Shown here piece after piece: positions 48,744 through 60,019 of a DNA stretch of 64,000 nt. The stretch lies in assembly GCF_009389715.1 (NCBI RefSeq), contig NC_052399.1:2124938-2188937 (forward strand). Reading direction: 5' to 3'. The DNA is from Phoenix dactylifera (Eukaryota > Streptophyta > Magnoliopsida > Arecales > Arecaceae). Numbering within the stretch: position 1 is the first letter of the stretch; the number at the start of each line of letters is the position of its first letter. The position numbers and the translations under genes were made by a program. The notes below the pieces were generated by a model, which was not told where the DNA came from, ran no database searches, and saw nothing but the letters and a program-made list of their open reading frames with translations.

Positions 48744-48861
48744 AAAACTAATCAATTAGTACAGCTGCCACGGTCGCAGGAAGTTGGCGATGAGTCGGCA
48801 GGAGTCGCCAACTTCCTGCGTGTCTTCCAAGTCCAAAACTAATCAATTAGTACAGCTGCCA
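48744..48861. repeat. 27-bp direct repeats enclosing a perfect 16-bp hairpin
   Basis: The direct repeats 48744-48770 and 48835-48861 are identical (start AAAACTAATCAATTAG, end CAGCTGCCA). Between them, 48775-48790 (CGCAGGAAGTTGGCGA) and 48805-48820 are perfect inverted repeats with a 14-nt loop. The function is unknown. Confidence 0.85.
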
Positions 48862-50852
48862 GGGTGGAGGCGTGGAGCCACCTTCTAGATCACCAGGTCG
48901 CCCAAATGAAGAGATGTATCAAGTCAAAGACTTCGGAATTTTGTTAGCTGACTTTTTTTTTTGGACGGAAATCGGTTAGCCGACTTTTGAGACCAGTTAG
49001 AAGACAAGGCATGAGCATGGTCTTCTTCGGTGCCTTGGACAAGCAAGGAAGAAAAGTAATATCCAAGGATTTCTTCCTTGGTTTCAAGAAAAATATTTTT
49101 GTATGATCTGAGATGTCTGAGGTCCGACTCCCAGTGGTTCCCTTCCTACCCTGGGAGCATGCATGATGCCGGTTGGTGCACCGTACGTCCTCCCCATGCA
49201 AACGATTTTGTGTGCTGGAAATAATTTCCACGAGAAGCAACTACCCAATCACTGAATCTGGGCTATGGATTATTTTGGTTTGTCTGTAAAAAATCATTGT
49301 CGATGAGCCCATCGATTGAATCAGGCGCCGATGCAGGACCGCAAGAGTATATCGTGGCTAATATGAATTAACAAGTGCAGAACCTCCGTGGGCTTTAGGC
49401 TGTTTACTCTCAGCTTGATCGTAAAAACAAAGCTCGAGTTTGAGGTCAAATCTTGAATCGGGGCTGATTTCTTATCCTTTTCGCATTCCAGTAATGTTTT
49501 GATCTCGCGTCATTTACAAGCGAAGTAGTGAAAGGATGAAAGTTGGAGCTTGAATTTGCCCACTTTACCAAATGAACAGGCTTCAGCTGACTATTAATTA
49601 CTGAGCCGGTTCAGCTGCTCATGAACTGCTTGGTTCTTCTCAGCCATAGCAGAAAAAATTACTGTAGCGGAGAGTTTACATATATCTTTGTAGAAAGAAT
49701 GGTCATTCATGTGGATAAGTATATTTTAGTTCTTTGTTTTGTTAATTATGGTGATATTTTGGGTGTTTTAATACCTTTTCTCTAACAAGGTACCAATGGC
49801 CGAGTTGATAAAGTCTCTGAACATGTCAAAAAGATCTGGTTTTGTTTACTACTTTCACTTAAATATGGGGTGGGGCTCCGTGTCTGCCGCTCCTACCTAT
49901 CAAGGAAAAAATATTGATTTATTGATCTCGTGATAATTGTAATTTATTTCTAATTCCTATTCATAGAAATTAAATAGATGAGCTCTTTTTCATATGCAAT
50001 ATGCATTGTCCTTTTCCAAATGTCTTTGTCTTTTAGACTCCCGGATAAATATAATTGTGTGATAAGAGTCACATTCGGCCGTATATATTGATGTACTTCG
50101 AAGAGAAGCAAAGTTGTTGAATTAGAATACGTGTTAACAAGAAAAGAATTTTTAACAAATCTTACTTCATATACTTCTCAACAGCAGATACGTTCATCCT
50201 TTCTTACCTTCATCCGCATGTTCTTACAGTGCCGCTCCTTTTGGATGCCATTATCCAAAGAAGATATTGTAGGATATGATCAGTATATATATATACATAC
50301 ATACGTGTGCATATATTGTACTCAAATCAACTTCTAATAGCCAGTGTCGAGCAAAATTCATATATTATAAAAAGAACCAAAATATACTTATTATTTGGGT
50401 GGGTCGGATGGGAAAAATCATAGCCCAACCTTGCACTGCTTCATCCTTCAGGATCAAGCAACTACAATAGAAGGGTCCAAATGACTATCCAATGATTAGT
50501 CTAGTTAACTTAAACTGAAAGTATAATGCTTCGTTATGTTTTGGCCTCTTATATTTAATTTCTAGTTATTTTAGATGTCACATCTTTTGGACTATGTTAT
50601 ATTTATAATTGTGAGGATCTTTATGCAATAGATAGATGGATCTCAGATACTTATACAATACTAAATAATTCAGATACTATTTTCATGCTAGTTTTTTTAG
50701 GTAAGATTCTCAATTGTTGCAATAATGGCCTATAGACTTGCTACTTTTTTATCATATAACGTAAGGTAGGCATAAAACCATATATGTGGCTGGGATTTAT
50801 TACTTGGTTTGTATGTAAGAACTATTGAGATGAAAGTGAATGGCAAAACAGG

Positions 50853-51112
50853 CACTACAGGGAAAGTCGGTTTTACCGATGCTTTTTACAAGCGTCGGCA
50901 ATTTTCGGTCTAATGTCTAAATATGGCGACGCTTGTAAAAAGCGTCGGCAAAAAACGACGCTAATACGTGTTGGTGTAATCGCAGACCTAAGACGACGCT
51001 AAAAAGCGTCGTCGGAAGCCAACGACCCAAAATTTATTGCGTGTCCAACGAGCCCCACCTCCCCCTTCGTCCTTTCCGTCTATAATATCTTCTCCGAGAA
51101 GCTATAGTCCAC

Positions 51113-51144
<32 letters not shown>

Positions 51145-52545
51145 TGGAGCTCCAAAACCTTCGCAATGGCGACCCTCCGAGCTCCGAGCTCGCAGAACCC
51201 AACCATGGCGAACACTACCTCGACCCTCCCCTCTCCCCCCTGCGCTTCCCCTCGGACGATGTCGACAGCTCCTGCTCCACTCCCTACGCCAGCGCTCCCT
51301 CCAGCCCCGGCCGCGGCGGCGTCGCCGGTGGTTACTTCTTTAGCGCCCCCACCAGCCCCATGCACTTCATCCTCTCCTCCGCCGGCGGCGGCGGAGGCCG
51401 CTTCCCTTCCGACTCCCCCGACGCCTCCGTCGCCGGCTCCTTCGAGTTCGAATTCTCCGCCCGATTCCCCTCTGCCGCCGCCTTCGCCACCGGATCCATG
51501 ACCTCCGCCGACGAGCTCTTCCTTAACGGCCAGATCCGCCCCATGAAGCTCTGCTCCCACCTCCAGCGGCCCCAGGTCCTCGCCCCCCTCCTCGATCTCA
51601 ACGAAGAAGAAGACGACGACGATGAATCCGAGCGTCACCCGCCGAAAATGGCCGCGAGGGGGCGGGATCTGAAGCTCCGGAGCCGATCGATTCGCCGGAG
51701 GGCCAGATCCCATTCCCCACTTCGGAACGCGCCACTCCATTGGCAAATGGAGGTCGAAGAACGAGAAGATAGAGCGAAAGATGTAGAGCCGGTTCCAGAT
51801 CCGAAGTAGATCGAGGCGGAGGCGGCCACTCTATCCGTCTCGGCTTCGTCCTCCCGGTCCTCCTCCACATCCTCCTCCTCCTCCTCCTCCTCCTCCTCCT
51901 CCTGAAGAACCTCCAAGAAGTGGGTCTTCCTCAAAGATCTCCTCTATATAAGCAAGAGCGAGGGAAGAGAGAGAGGAAACACCAAAGAGAAGTTCTGGCA
52001 CTCGATCTCTTTCTTGCCTTACCGTCGGGGCCTGCTCGGCTGCCTGGGCTTCACTTCCCGCAGCTATGGCGCCATTAACGGCATCGCCTGTACCCTTCAC
52101 CCCGTCTCTTCCAAGTAAGCCACGCCGTCTCGCTTCAGTGGCAACGAGAGGGCATCTGTGGGATCTGAGGGATGCGATGAAGGAGGCGGAGAGGAAATTG
52201 GGGAGGAATCGAGGCTCTGATTCAAAATATTTTTTAAAATATTTTTTTTAAAAAAAAAATGTTTATAACGACGCTTTAAAGCGTCGGCGAAAACCCAAAA
52301 CTGGTTTAGGCTTTCCTGACACTTTAAAGCGTCGGCGAATGTTGTTTTTGCCGACGCGTTTATTAGCGTCGGGAAATCCCTGTTTTTACCGACGCTTTCT
52401 CTTAGCGTCGGCAAAAACCGGACCCACGCCCACCTGCCCGACGTCTGACCCACGCTTCGGGGTGCGTGGGCTGGAAATTCGCCGACGCTTAAAAGCGTCG
52501 GTAGAGACTAAAAAACCGTCGGGAGATATTCTTTCTTTTGTAGTG
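50853..52545. mobile_element. Pack-CACTA (CMC/EnSpm) element, 1693 bp
   Basis: The ends are CACTACAGGGAAAG and ...CTTTTGTAGTG (reverse complement CACTACAAAAG). The target duplication AGG lies at 50850-50852 and 52546-52548. Both subterminal regions are packed with inverted and direct copies of GCGTCGGC / GCCGACGC-type words (at about 50.88-51.02 and 52.26-52.52 kb), the usual CACTA transposase-binding arrays. There is no transposase, so it is non-autonomous. The interior from about 51.02 kb is host-like, GC-rich coding sequence. Confidence 0.9.
51144..52118 (+). pseudogene. Captured DUF1645 gene inside the CACTA element
   Basis: A single frame from ATG 51144 to TAA 52116-52118 (324 codons before the final stop) reads as a complete DUF1645-family protein apart from two in-frame stops, TAG at 51807 and TGA at 51903. 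Family landmarks in order: SSCSTPYASAPSSPGRG, GYFFSAPTSPMHFILSSA, SFEFEFSARF, SADELFLNGQIRPMKL, RSIRRRARSHSPLRNAP, a poly-Ser tract (TCC repeats, about 51866-51902), SKKWVFLKDLLY.SKSEGR, KFWHSIS, and the C-terminal block RRGLLGCLGFTSRSYGAING. A GA-rich stretch before the ATG looks like the donor gene's 5' UTR. DUF1645 proteins are plant-specific and poorly understood. This is a capture of an intronless gene; expression is unknown. Confidence 0.85.
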
Positions 52546-52921
52546 AGGGAAGCTGGTTATGAGGTTCTAGTACGCCAGCGCCAATATTTAGAATCAAAAC
52601 TAATAGCTAAGAATAATTGGCCAGTCTCCCTTTTTTTTAATTTTGGCTTCAATAGATGACTCCTACGATTCTAGCGCAAATATATATATTAAAAAAAAAA
52701 AAGTATTGCAGCACTACAGGCAACTCCCTAGTAATCCACAGGTCCTAAAATAGACCCTATTGCAATAAATCCTATTCACTTATTGTTCTCATCCCGTATT
52801 AGGTTCACATTGGAAAGAAAAGTCTCTCTCTCATACCCAACAGTAAATAATTGGAGAGTTGTACTTTTATCAACCATCTTTTGTCATGTTAGTTTTTTTT
52901 TATTTAATTTTTTTGCCCGTC

Positions 52922-53457
52922 TTTTTTTTTTTTTTTTTTTTTTTTTTGCTGAAAACAAGTTTTCATACGAAACGTGTACAAATACATCCAATAAAATCAA
53001 AAAACACTAACTCATGGAGAGCTAGTGGCAGCTCCCCCTCCCCCGCCCAAAGAGTGTACCCTGAATGCTGAGCCGCGAAGGCAGCCACCCAGTCGGCTGC
53101 CCCATTGGCTTCTCTGAATACATGTTTGGCCTGGACGGCCACCCCAACTCCACACATCATCCCTATATCCCGAACCAAGGGGTGGTTCGTGCCCTCACCC
53201 CTCAGTCCCTCCTGGATCCAACTGATAACTGATAACTGTTTCTCCAAGACAATCGAGCCAGCCTGCAATACCTGCCTCGCATATCGAAGATCCGTCCAGG
53301 CAGCTCGTAGCTCTGCCCCGAAAACCGATGTGCCGAACAACTGACAGCCACCTGCTGCCATCACTCTAAAGTACGGGTCTTGTATCACAAAATCTGCACC
53401 ATTTCGCGCGCCTCCATCCAGAACGGCGGTTCCTTGCGATATGGCAGCCAGCCAAAC
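52922..53457 (-). mobile_element. 5'-truncated LINE, 3' RNase H-like tail with poly(A)
   Basis: On the minus strand an open frame from 53457 to the stop at 52963-52965 encodes a LINE-type C-terminal RNase H domain: VLDGGARNGA, FGAELRAAW, ISWIQEG, HPLVRDI, HVFREANGAADWVA. Fifteen nt after the stop comes a 26-A tail (T run at 52922-52947). The central catalytic Asp is missing (LEKQLSVI where LEGDS-type is usual), so this copy is dead. The upstream reverse transcriptase is absent, as expected from 5' truncation. It sits right beside the CACTA element. Confidence 0.75.
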
Positions 53458-54121
53458 TTACATACATGCTAATCTTAGGAAAAAGTAAGGACTCAAGGAC
53501 TGCAAGACAAACATTGTGGGGTCTCTCTTGCACTGCCCACAGGTTTCCATGCATTTAACTATTATAACTGCTTTCATAGACTCTAATAGCCCAACGTGGA
53601 GCTCGTAGATTCTCTTTAATTCTAAAATATGGGACCATGGTTGGTTTGATGCACTCCACCAACCAAAACCAAAAAAGCAAACAACGAAGTGGAAGGAACA
53701 AGAGATGATCGGCGCAATTAAGTACGTTATGCCAACCACAACCATCGATCCCATTTCCTCCGGTGGATCTTTTTAGTTTTAGGCGTTGACGTTGAGCCCA
53801 GAAATTGATATAACGACAGAAGGCAAAGAAAGGAGCCGTCTCTTTACGATCATGTACCTTTTTTTAATCACGTAATTGGTTTCTTGTCACAAAGTGGAAG
53901 GCCAGCTGGGGTTGATATCTCTCTTATGGCAGAATATGTATAGAGATGGATTCCAACTATGCACTCCTTTTAATATGAATCCTTAAGATGAGGCCAGGTT
54001 GCATCTGGCGGGGTGGCTTTTGGATATGTCCTTCGCTTTCAGGCTATAAAAAGGGGCCATTACTCTATGGCCAAAGCAACGGACTTGTGCCCGGCACACG
54101 TCCCTCTTAATTTTTTCCTTT

Positions 54122-54200
54122 GGTCGTGGCATCTCTGTGTGTGCGCACAATATTTAGGTCGTGGCATCTCTCTCTCTCTCTCTGCGTGCAAAATATTTTA
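54122..54200. repeat. 35-bp tandem duplication
   Basis: Units at 54122 and 54157 start GGTCGTGGCATCTCT and end in a similar GCA.AATATTT. The second unit contains an expanded CT run. Confidence 0.8.
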
Positions 54201-55317
54201 TTTTCTATCATCTTCAGCTTCAAAAAGTTCCTAGTGATAGCTCTTTGTTCCCACAATTAAGTAAATTCCATGCATACGCATGCATTAGTAAGTTTACGTC
54301 TTTTGTAAAGCACTATGAAGGTTAATATTTTGATGAAATCTAGGTGCCTTTTTTTTCTTTTCAGATTTGGAATGTAGCTAGCCATTAATTATTTTGGCAT
54401 TTATTCTTCATTTCCAATGTTATTTATTGCTTCAATGATTTGTGCGTAAATATTAATTTGGGAAACTTCAATATTCCAAGATTTTCCTTGGAACCAAATA
54501 TAGGATTTTGATACCACGCTAGTTGCATATGTTTCAATATAATTTAAGGTGAATATAATATTTTATCTTGATTGGAGGGAAATTCTTACTCAAAAAATAA
54601 TATCAATGATTCTAATATTCATTGTTCATGATCTATCTCAACACTATAGAAATAGTTGATCGGCTAAGCTGAGAGGTTTTATGAAATTACATAGTGCTAT
54701 CCACATATTTAAGTACCACTTTTATCAATCTCTTATAAGCATTGCAAAAACGAAACCCCTACTTACCAACCAGCAATTGGTCTAGAGGTTGGTGCCTTGG
54801 CTTGTATCTCAAGGAAAGTGGCGACTTTGGTCATGCGATTTAATGGTTATATAAGGTGTGATAATTCAGCTGCCTGCTGGTGCATATATAGGTGAAGTTA
54901 GGTTGCTGTAATTGTTTGGTGGATATATGAAACAACCATTGGGCCTACTTAAGGGAGGACCAACCTTGTTGTGCTTATGTAGCTAAGTACTAGATTATGG
55001 GCTGATCTTTAGTTTTATATGGAGTTGAGAATCTTCAACATATCACAAACAATTCTACCCTTGTCCACAACTAATGCAAATATCCAAATCAAGTTGAAAC
55101 TGAAATCGGTGTCATCAGTTTAATACCTAATGCCACACCAAAATCAATTCAGGTCTAGCTTTGGAGTTCAACTCCACTCTGGCGATTTAATTTATTTGGA
55201 AACATGACGAGAAACTACTCATAATCAACTACATATATTCAGGACCTTAATTTGAACTGCTGCTAAACATTGGTGATTCATGCGTAAATTTTGACAGGTA
55301 AATCACATCGCTCGAGA

Positions 55318-55866
55318 ATGAAGAGCAAAATGGAGCTAGTTCTTATGCTACTCTTAATGATGTCCCTCGCTGGTGCACAAAACCCATCTCCTCCCGTGAC
55401 ACAGCAAACTCTTCAACAGGTGGCTGGCTCGTTGCAGATGTATGTTGATCCGCTTCCCAACATGCCCAAGATTTATGGCTACTCCATGCAAAATGGCTCC
55501 CCAAAACCTGTTACTCTTACTATAGGCATGTACCAGAAGACATGGGTACGCTCCTAGTCTTAATTTGTATCCTTAGCCCTAAACAATGTGCTTCAACTGG
55601 ATAATGGTAGAAATGACTACTCTACAGCATGCTCATTTTTTTTATAACCGAGCTAGCTAACTTCAAAAAAATTTCATCTGTAGAATCTAAATTGATATAG
55701 TAACAGTAATAAGAAGAATATTATTTTTTGAAATCACTAACAATATAAAAGTTATCTTTTTTATATCAATGAAAACTTGGAGCCTAGCTATCTGTTTGCT
55801 TGCGTTCTCGGCGAAGATCTTTTCATAACTTAACAGAATCTTCAAGATTTTACGAGCATATCTCCA

Positions 55867-55943
<77 letters not shown>

Positions 55944-58685
55944 ATGACAGTGGTCCAATGAGAAAGAAAGACGAGGGGGTAGGATTCATCGTGGTCGGGC
56001 GAATTAATTCCATGAAAGAAAAAAAGAACGGAGTCACCTGAACAGTCAGTTGAGGAACGATACCCGAGGATGGGATGGGGTTAGAGCTAGCTTCCCAGTC
56101 TAATGGTTGGGAAGAAGAAGTTTTTCCTACATGGATGACAAGGGGAGGTCCAGTCCACGGGTGTTTCACGACCGCAGAGGAATTCATTCTTATAAAAGGA
56201 ATATAGAATTTTGCCTTGCTTTGCTACCGGAAAATACTCTCTTTCTCCTCCTATTATATATACATGTATATGTATATGTATATATGTATATGTATATGTT
56301 CTTGGTTGCCACAAGGGTCGTGTGGGGCTCAAACAAAAGAGTAATCAAGTACGTTCTCGCATATGTAGCTCCATTTATTTATTATTATTGGTATGTTTTT
56401 TCTGCAGAAATTTCACCGTGACCTCCCTCCCACGCCGGTCTTCGCCTTCGGCACCAGCGCGAAGGCCGCCACCTTTCCGGGCCCCACCATCATCGCCCGC
56501 CAAGGCGTCCCCCTCTCCGTCACCTGGCAGAACCACCTCCCGTCGTCCCACATCCTCCCTTGGGACCCCACCGTCCCCACCGCCATCCCCAAGAACGGCG
56601 GCGTCCCCACCGTCGTCCACCTCCACGGCAGCGTCCACCCCCCGGTCTCCGACGGCAGCGCCCTCGCCTGGTTCACCGCCAACTTCCAAGAAACCGGCCC
56701 AAAATGGACCCAGGCCACCTACACCTACCCCAACGTCCAGCCCCCCGGCAACCTCTGGTACCACGACCACGCCCTCGGCCTCACCCGCGCCAACCTCCTC
56801 GCCGGCCTCCTCGGCGCCTACGTCATCCAAAACCCCTCCCTCGACGAGCCCTTCAACCTCCCCTGCGGCGACACAATTTGACCGCCACCTCATCATCGCC
56901 GACCGGAGCTTCAACGTCGACGGCACCCTCTTCATGAACGCCACCGGCGTCAACCCCTCCATCCACCCCCAGTGGCAGCCCGAGTACTTTGGCGAGGCCA
57001 TCACCGTCAACGGCAAGGCCTGGCCGTTTCTCGCCGTCCACCGTCGCAAGTACCGCTTCCGTATCATCAACTCGAGCAACGCGCGTTACATCCGGCTAGC
57101 ATTATCCAACGGCCTTGCATTCTGCGTCATCGGCTCCGACGCATCGTACCTGGCGGCGCCGGTCACGTCGCAAAACATCCTCTTAGCCCCTGCGGAGACC
57201 GCCGACGTCATCGTCGACTTCTCGTTATCGACAACCAATGAGGCCGTGCTGACCAACGATGCACCGTACCCATATCCGACAGGCTCGCCGGTGGGGCCTC
57301 TTAACGGTAAAGTGATGAAGTTCGTGATACTACCAAAGGGAACGCCGCCGGAGGATCCCGATAACTCGACGGTGCCGACGAAGGAGGGGAATTTTACATC
57401 AGTGGTGCCGACCGACGTGGCGTTAACGAGGTACATAACGATGTACGAGTACACCAGCGCGACGGGCAGCCCGACGCACCTTTATATCAACGGCAAGAGG
57501 TTCGAGGATCCGGTGACTGAGACGCCGACGTCCGGGACGACGGAGCTGTGGAACGTGATCAATTTAACGGGGGATAACCATCCGTTACATATACACCTGG
57601 GGGTGTTTCAGGCGATTAAAGTGCAGGAGTTGGTGGACTTGACGACGTTCAAGAATTGTATGACGGCCATCAATGACGCTGTCAAGTGTAACGTGGCGGG
57701 GCACGCGGTGGGGAAGGTGGTGCCGGTGCCGGCCGGAGCACGAGAAGACCTGGAAGAATGTGGTGAAGATCGATCCCGGGTACATGACGTCCGTGGTGGT
57801 GGCGTTCAAGTTGGTGGAAACCAATCAGAAGTATCCGTTCGATGCCACAGGGGAGCCTGGTTACGTCTACCACTGCCACGTGAGTTCCTAATCTGGCTTC
57901 AGTTGATGACTTAGTTGGTCCAACCCATTAGTATCCATGACACCATTAAACTTTAAACCGAAGTAGCGTCAAGGAGATTGCAGGATCCATGAACCAATTT
58001 TAAATTTATGGCTTGGGTACGGGTCTGACAAGGAAATTGCTGAACCAAAACCTGATCCGGTTATGTCCAACCAGACAAAGAAAGGGGTAACGATGGTTGA
58101 CTTAAAAATAATCTTCTTATGCCAAATTTACCAAAAAAAAAAAAAACAATCTTCAAGAAATAGATCGAGGCCTGCAAGACCGCAACTGGCTAGCGAGTGC
58201 TCTTAGCCTTAGAGTTCGAGTTGTATCTTTCATGCAAAGAAAAAGTTTACCTTTCTTATGTAGGCCCGGTTTATATGGCAAAAAAAGAAAAATAATAATA
58301 AAAAAATCAATCATTCTTCGGCACTAAAGATACAACCCGGAACCTTCGGTCTTTCGGCCCGCAATGGATACTAATCAAGGTGGATGCGGTCCTGCGGATA
58401 TGGCCACAAGGGTTAATTTAGCATGCAACAAGAATAAAGGTCCCCATAACTGGGTCTTGAATCTTGATCTCAGCCCGGTCTATTTGACCCTCTAGCCACG
58501 GATTAATAATTTGGCCGGCTTGGCGGGCCGGGCTATGTGATTACTAACAGGCCTGTTTTAAGTCCACCTTAGTTCTTTAATGCTTAAGATCGATAGATTT
58601 ACTCGCTCTCTCTCTCATTTCTACTTTGCAGATATTGGATCATGAGGACAAGGCTATGATTCGGCCAATGAAGATGCTTCCTTGA
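55318..58685 (+). CDS. LPR1-like: LPR-type multicopper oxidase, with two apparent frameshifts
   Basis: Exons 55318-55545, 56408-57879 and 58632-58685 with GT-AG introns. The start [20 protein letters not shown] is a secretory signal peptide. All copper-ligand motifs are present: [29 protein letters not shown] and, split by intron 2, [12 protein letters not shown]. The closest known family is Arabidopsis LPR1/LPR2, a cell-wall ferroxidase that oxidises Fe(II) and arrests root growth on low phosphate. Exon 2 is broken twice: one extra base near 56875 (between PCGDT and FDRHLII) and an extra GCCG at about 57732-57735 (a tandem 4-bp copy, before EHEKTWKN). Without these two changes the length would be 581 aa, exactly LPR1 size, with no other stop. 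Either a very young pseudogene or sequence errors. Confidence 0.88.
55870..55931. repeat. TA microsatellite in LPR intron 1
   Basis: About 30 TA units followed by TGTA repeats. A second TA/TG-rich tract lies at 56257-56300 in the same intron. Confidence 0.95.
58212..58350. repeat. Small inverted repeat in LPR intron 2 (MITE-like)
   Basis: The left arm has GTTCGAGTTGTATCTTT. The right arm, read as reverse complement, has GGTTCCGGGTTGTATCTTT. The shared GGTTGTATCTTT also occurs in the ends of the 21540-21718 element, so they may belong to one family. Boundaries are approximate. Confidence 0.35.
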
Positions 58686-59131
58686 AGAATGACGCTGGTG
58701 ATACAAGCAAAACCTTGACTAGTTTTTGTTCGCCACCCAGCATTGGATGAAGCATGTGTCCGATTGTGATCTAATTGGCGTACAATGTTATTATTTTGGT
58801 TGCAGTTAGAAAGTTCTAAGTATTGTACCTAGGTATTTATGGGGTTTTAATTAGTGGTCCGTGTGAGAGAAGCTTTATGAGATACTGTAACTTATTAAAG
58901 CATCCACATGCAGCTTTGTGTCATTTTTAGTTTACATGTTCCATAGTATCTGCATGTATAATGTAATCGGTTCATCTATAGTATTATACTCATTTTAATA
59001 AATATTCAGCTTTGTTTTTGAATTCACACCAAATTTCACAATTGCGAGCATCATTTTAGAAATTGATAACTACAATCATGCCAATACCTACTGCAAACTG
59101 TCCAGTTTAACCCACGCTTAAACAAACGACT

Positions 59132-59249
59132 TGCAATTTTGAATTGCAAGGAGCAACCGATGGAGCAGAAAAACGACTACTTTCTTTTCTGCAATTTTGA
59201 CTTACAAGAAGCAACCGATGGAGCAGAAAAACCACTACTCTCTTTCTTT
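59132..59249. repeat. 59-bp tandem duplication
   Basis: Units at 59132 and 59191 share GCAATTTTGA and GCAACCGATGGAGCAGAAAA, with a few differences. Confidence 0.85.
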
Positions 59250-59274
59250 TAAAGAAGTAAGACTCAATATCCGA

Positions 59275-59392
59275 TGTAACAACTCAGGACCTCACCTACA
59301 ATGGCTAGCTAAAAAATATTTTTTTAGATTTCTTAGTCCTGTATAAATACTCAAGATCTGCCTAGTGAATAACTGATGTGGAACTAAACACA
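59275..59392 (-). mobile_element. Possible solo LTR fossil of a TRIM-like element
   Basis: Read on the minus strand it starts TGTGTTTAGTTCCACATC and ends GAGTTGTTACA, resembling the end repeats of the TRIM at 29834-30241 in layout (a TTCCACATC-type motif near the start and a GTTACA end). It is a single copy without a partner repeat. An old relic; the family assignment is tentative. Confidence 0.35.
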
Positions 59393-59947
59393 CTCCTGCA
59401 CGTCTCCTCATATTTGATTTGAACCTTGAACTTCTCCAAAAGGTCAAAAGTTAGAATTAGCTGAGCCAAGACGGGTGGAAAGAAGGCTACTTATAAGATA
59501 TTTCTTCGGTGTCGCATTTTCTTTAAAATAGTGCGAACCTCCATAATCCTAAGTCCTTGAGATATACACATCGTCGTGACCAAATATTAATTTCAGCACA
59601 GTTATTGGAACATTCTAGTGTGTATATTATATGATTGGCATCGTTTGTAAATTTTTTAAATGTAGTGTCGAAGGGCTCTTTATGCAAACCAACTACTCAT
59701 TCTGCACTCGGTATATGAACATGTCTTGCTGATTGAGTGATTGGTAACATTTTGCACCGAACTTCCACTCAAAATGTTTGTATTAGTAGTCATTTTTACT
59801 AGCTCTATAAAAGTTTATCACATTTGATATTACGGTTGCAACCTGGAAAATACAACCTTTGGATACTTTACCATCATAAATAGCATGATTGCTTCTCTCC
59901 TTTATCAATTGAATATCTCTTTAAATATTACTCGGCCTTTCGATCCA

Positions 59948-60019
59948 TCAATAGATCCTGATGTCACAAGGTATGAGCTTTAAAGGCCTCGTCATCTTGC
60001 TATCTTCATGATCTGAAAT
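59948..60019 (-). pseudogene. Orphan last exon of an LPR-type multicopper oxidase
   Basis: After a splice-acceptor-like TGCAG (minus strand) the frame reads ISDHEDSKMTRPLKLIPCD and runs to a stop (24 codons). It is clearly the LPR terminal exon (ILDHED..M.RP.K in the neighbours), keeping the copper-ligand His and Met but extended past the normal stop. No other LPR exon lies between it and 61804, so it is the remnant of a third gene copy or of a partial duplication. It has the same orientation as the 61804-64000 gene. Confidence 0.7.

Larger units (their letters stand above)
46913..50852. other. Intergenic, PDXK 3' side to CACTA element
   Basis: PDXK 3' UTR (a likely polyadenylation region around 47.1 kb), then AT-rich spacer. 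It includes a TA microsatellite (48591-48642) and a hairpin with flanking direct repeats (48744-48861). A slightly GC-richer patch at 47.45-47.65 kb has no recognisable coding. No gene was identified. Confidence 0.55.
52546..55317. other. Intergenic, CACTA element to LPR gene
   Basis: It contains the LINE tail (52922-53457) and a 35-bp tandem duplication at 54122-54200. The rest is AT-rich and includes the promoter of the LPR-type gene. A four-codon upstream frame (ATG at 55280, stop at 55292-55294) precedes the LPR start. I see no other gene. Confidence 0.5.

Noticed and set aside
51102-51746. 214-aa open frame on the minus strand
   Set aside because: An antisense shadow of the GC-rich captured DUF1645 frame; low-complexity Gly/Glu-rich translation with no family match.
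54770-54960. Possible second SINE (TTGGTCTAGAGGTTGGTGCC)
   Set aside because: No B box, no tail and no target duplication could be found.
56375-57079. 234-aa open frame on the minus strand, and a 125-aa Arg/Pro-rich frame at 56560
   Set aside because: Both are shadows of the GC-rich LPR exon 2; only the LPR frame carries conserved motifs.
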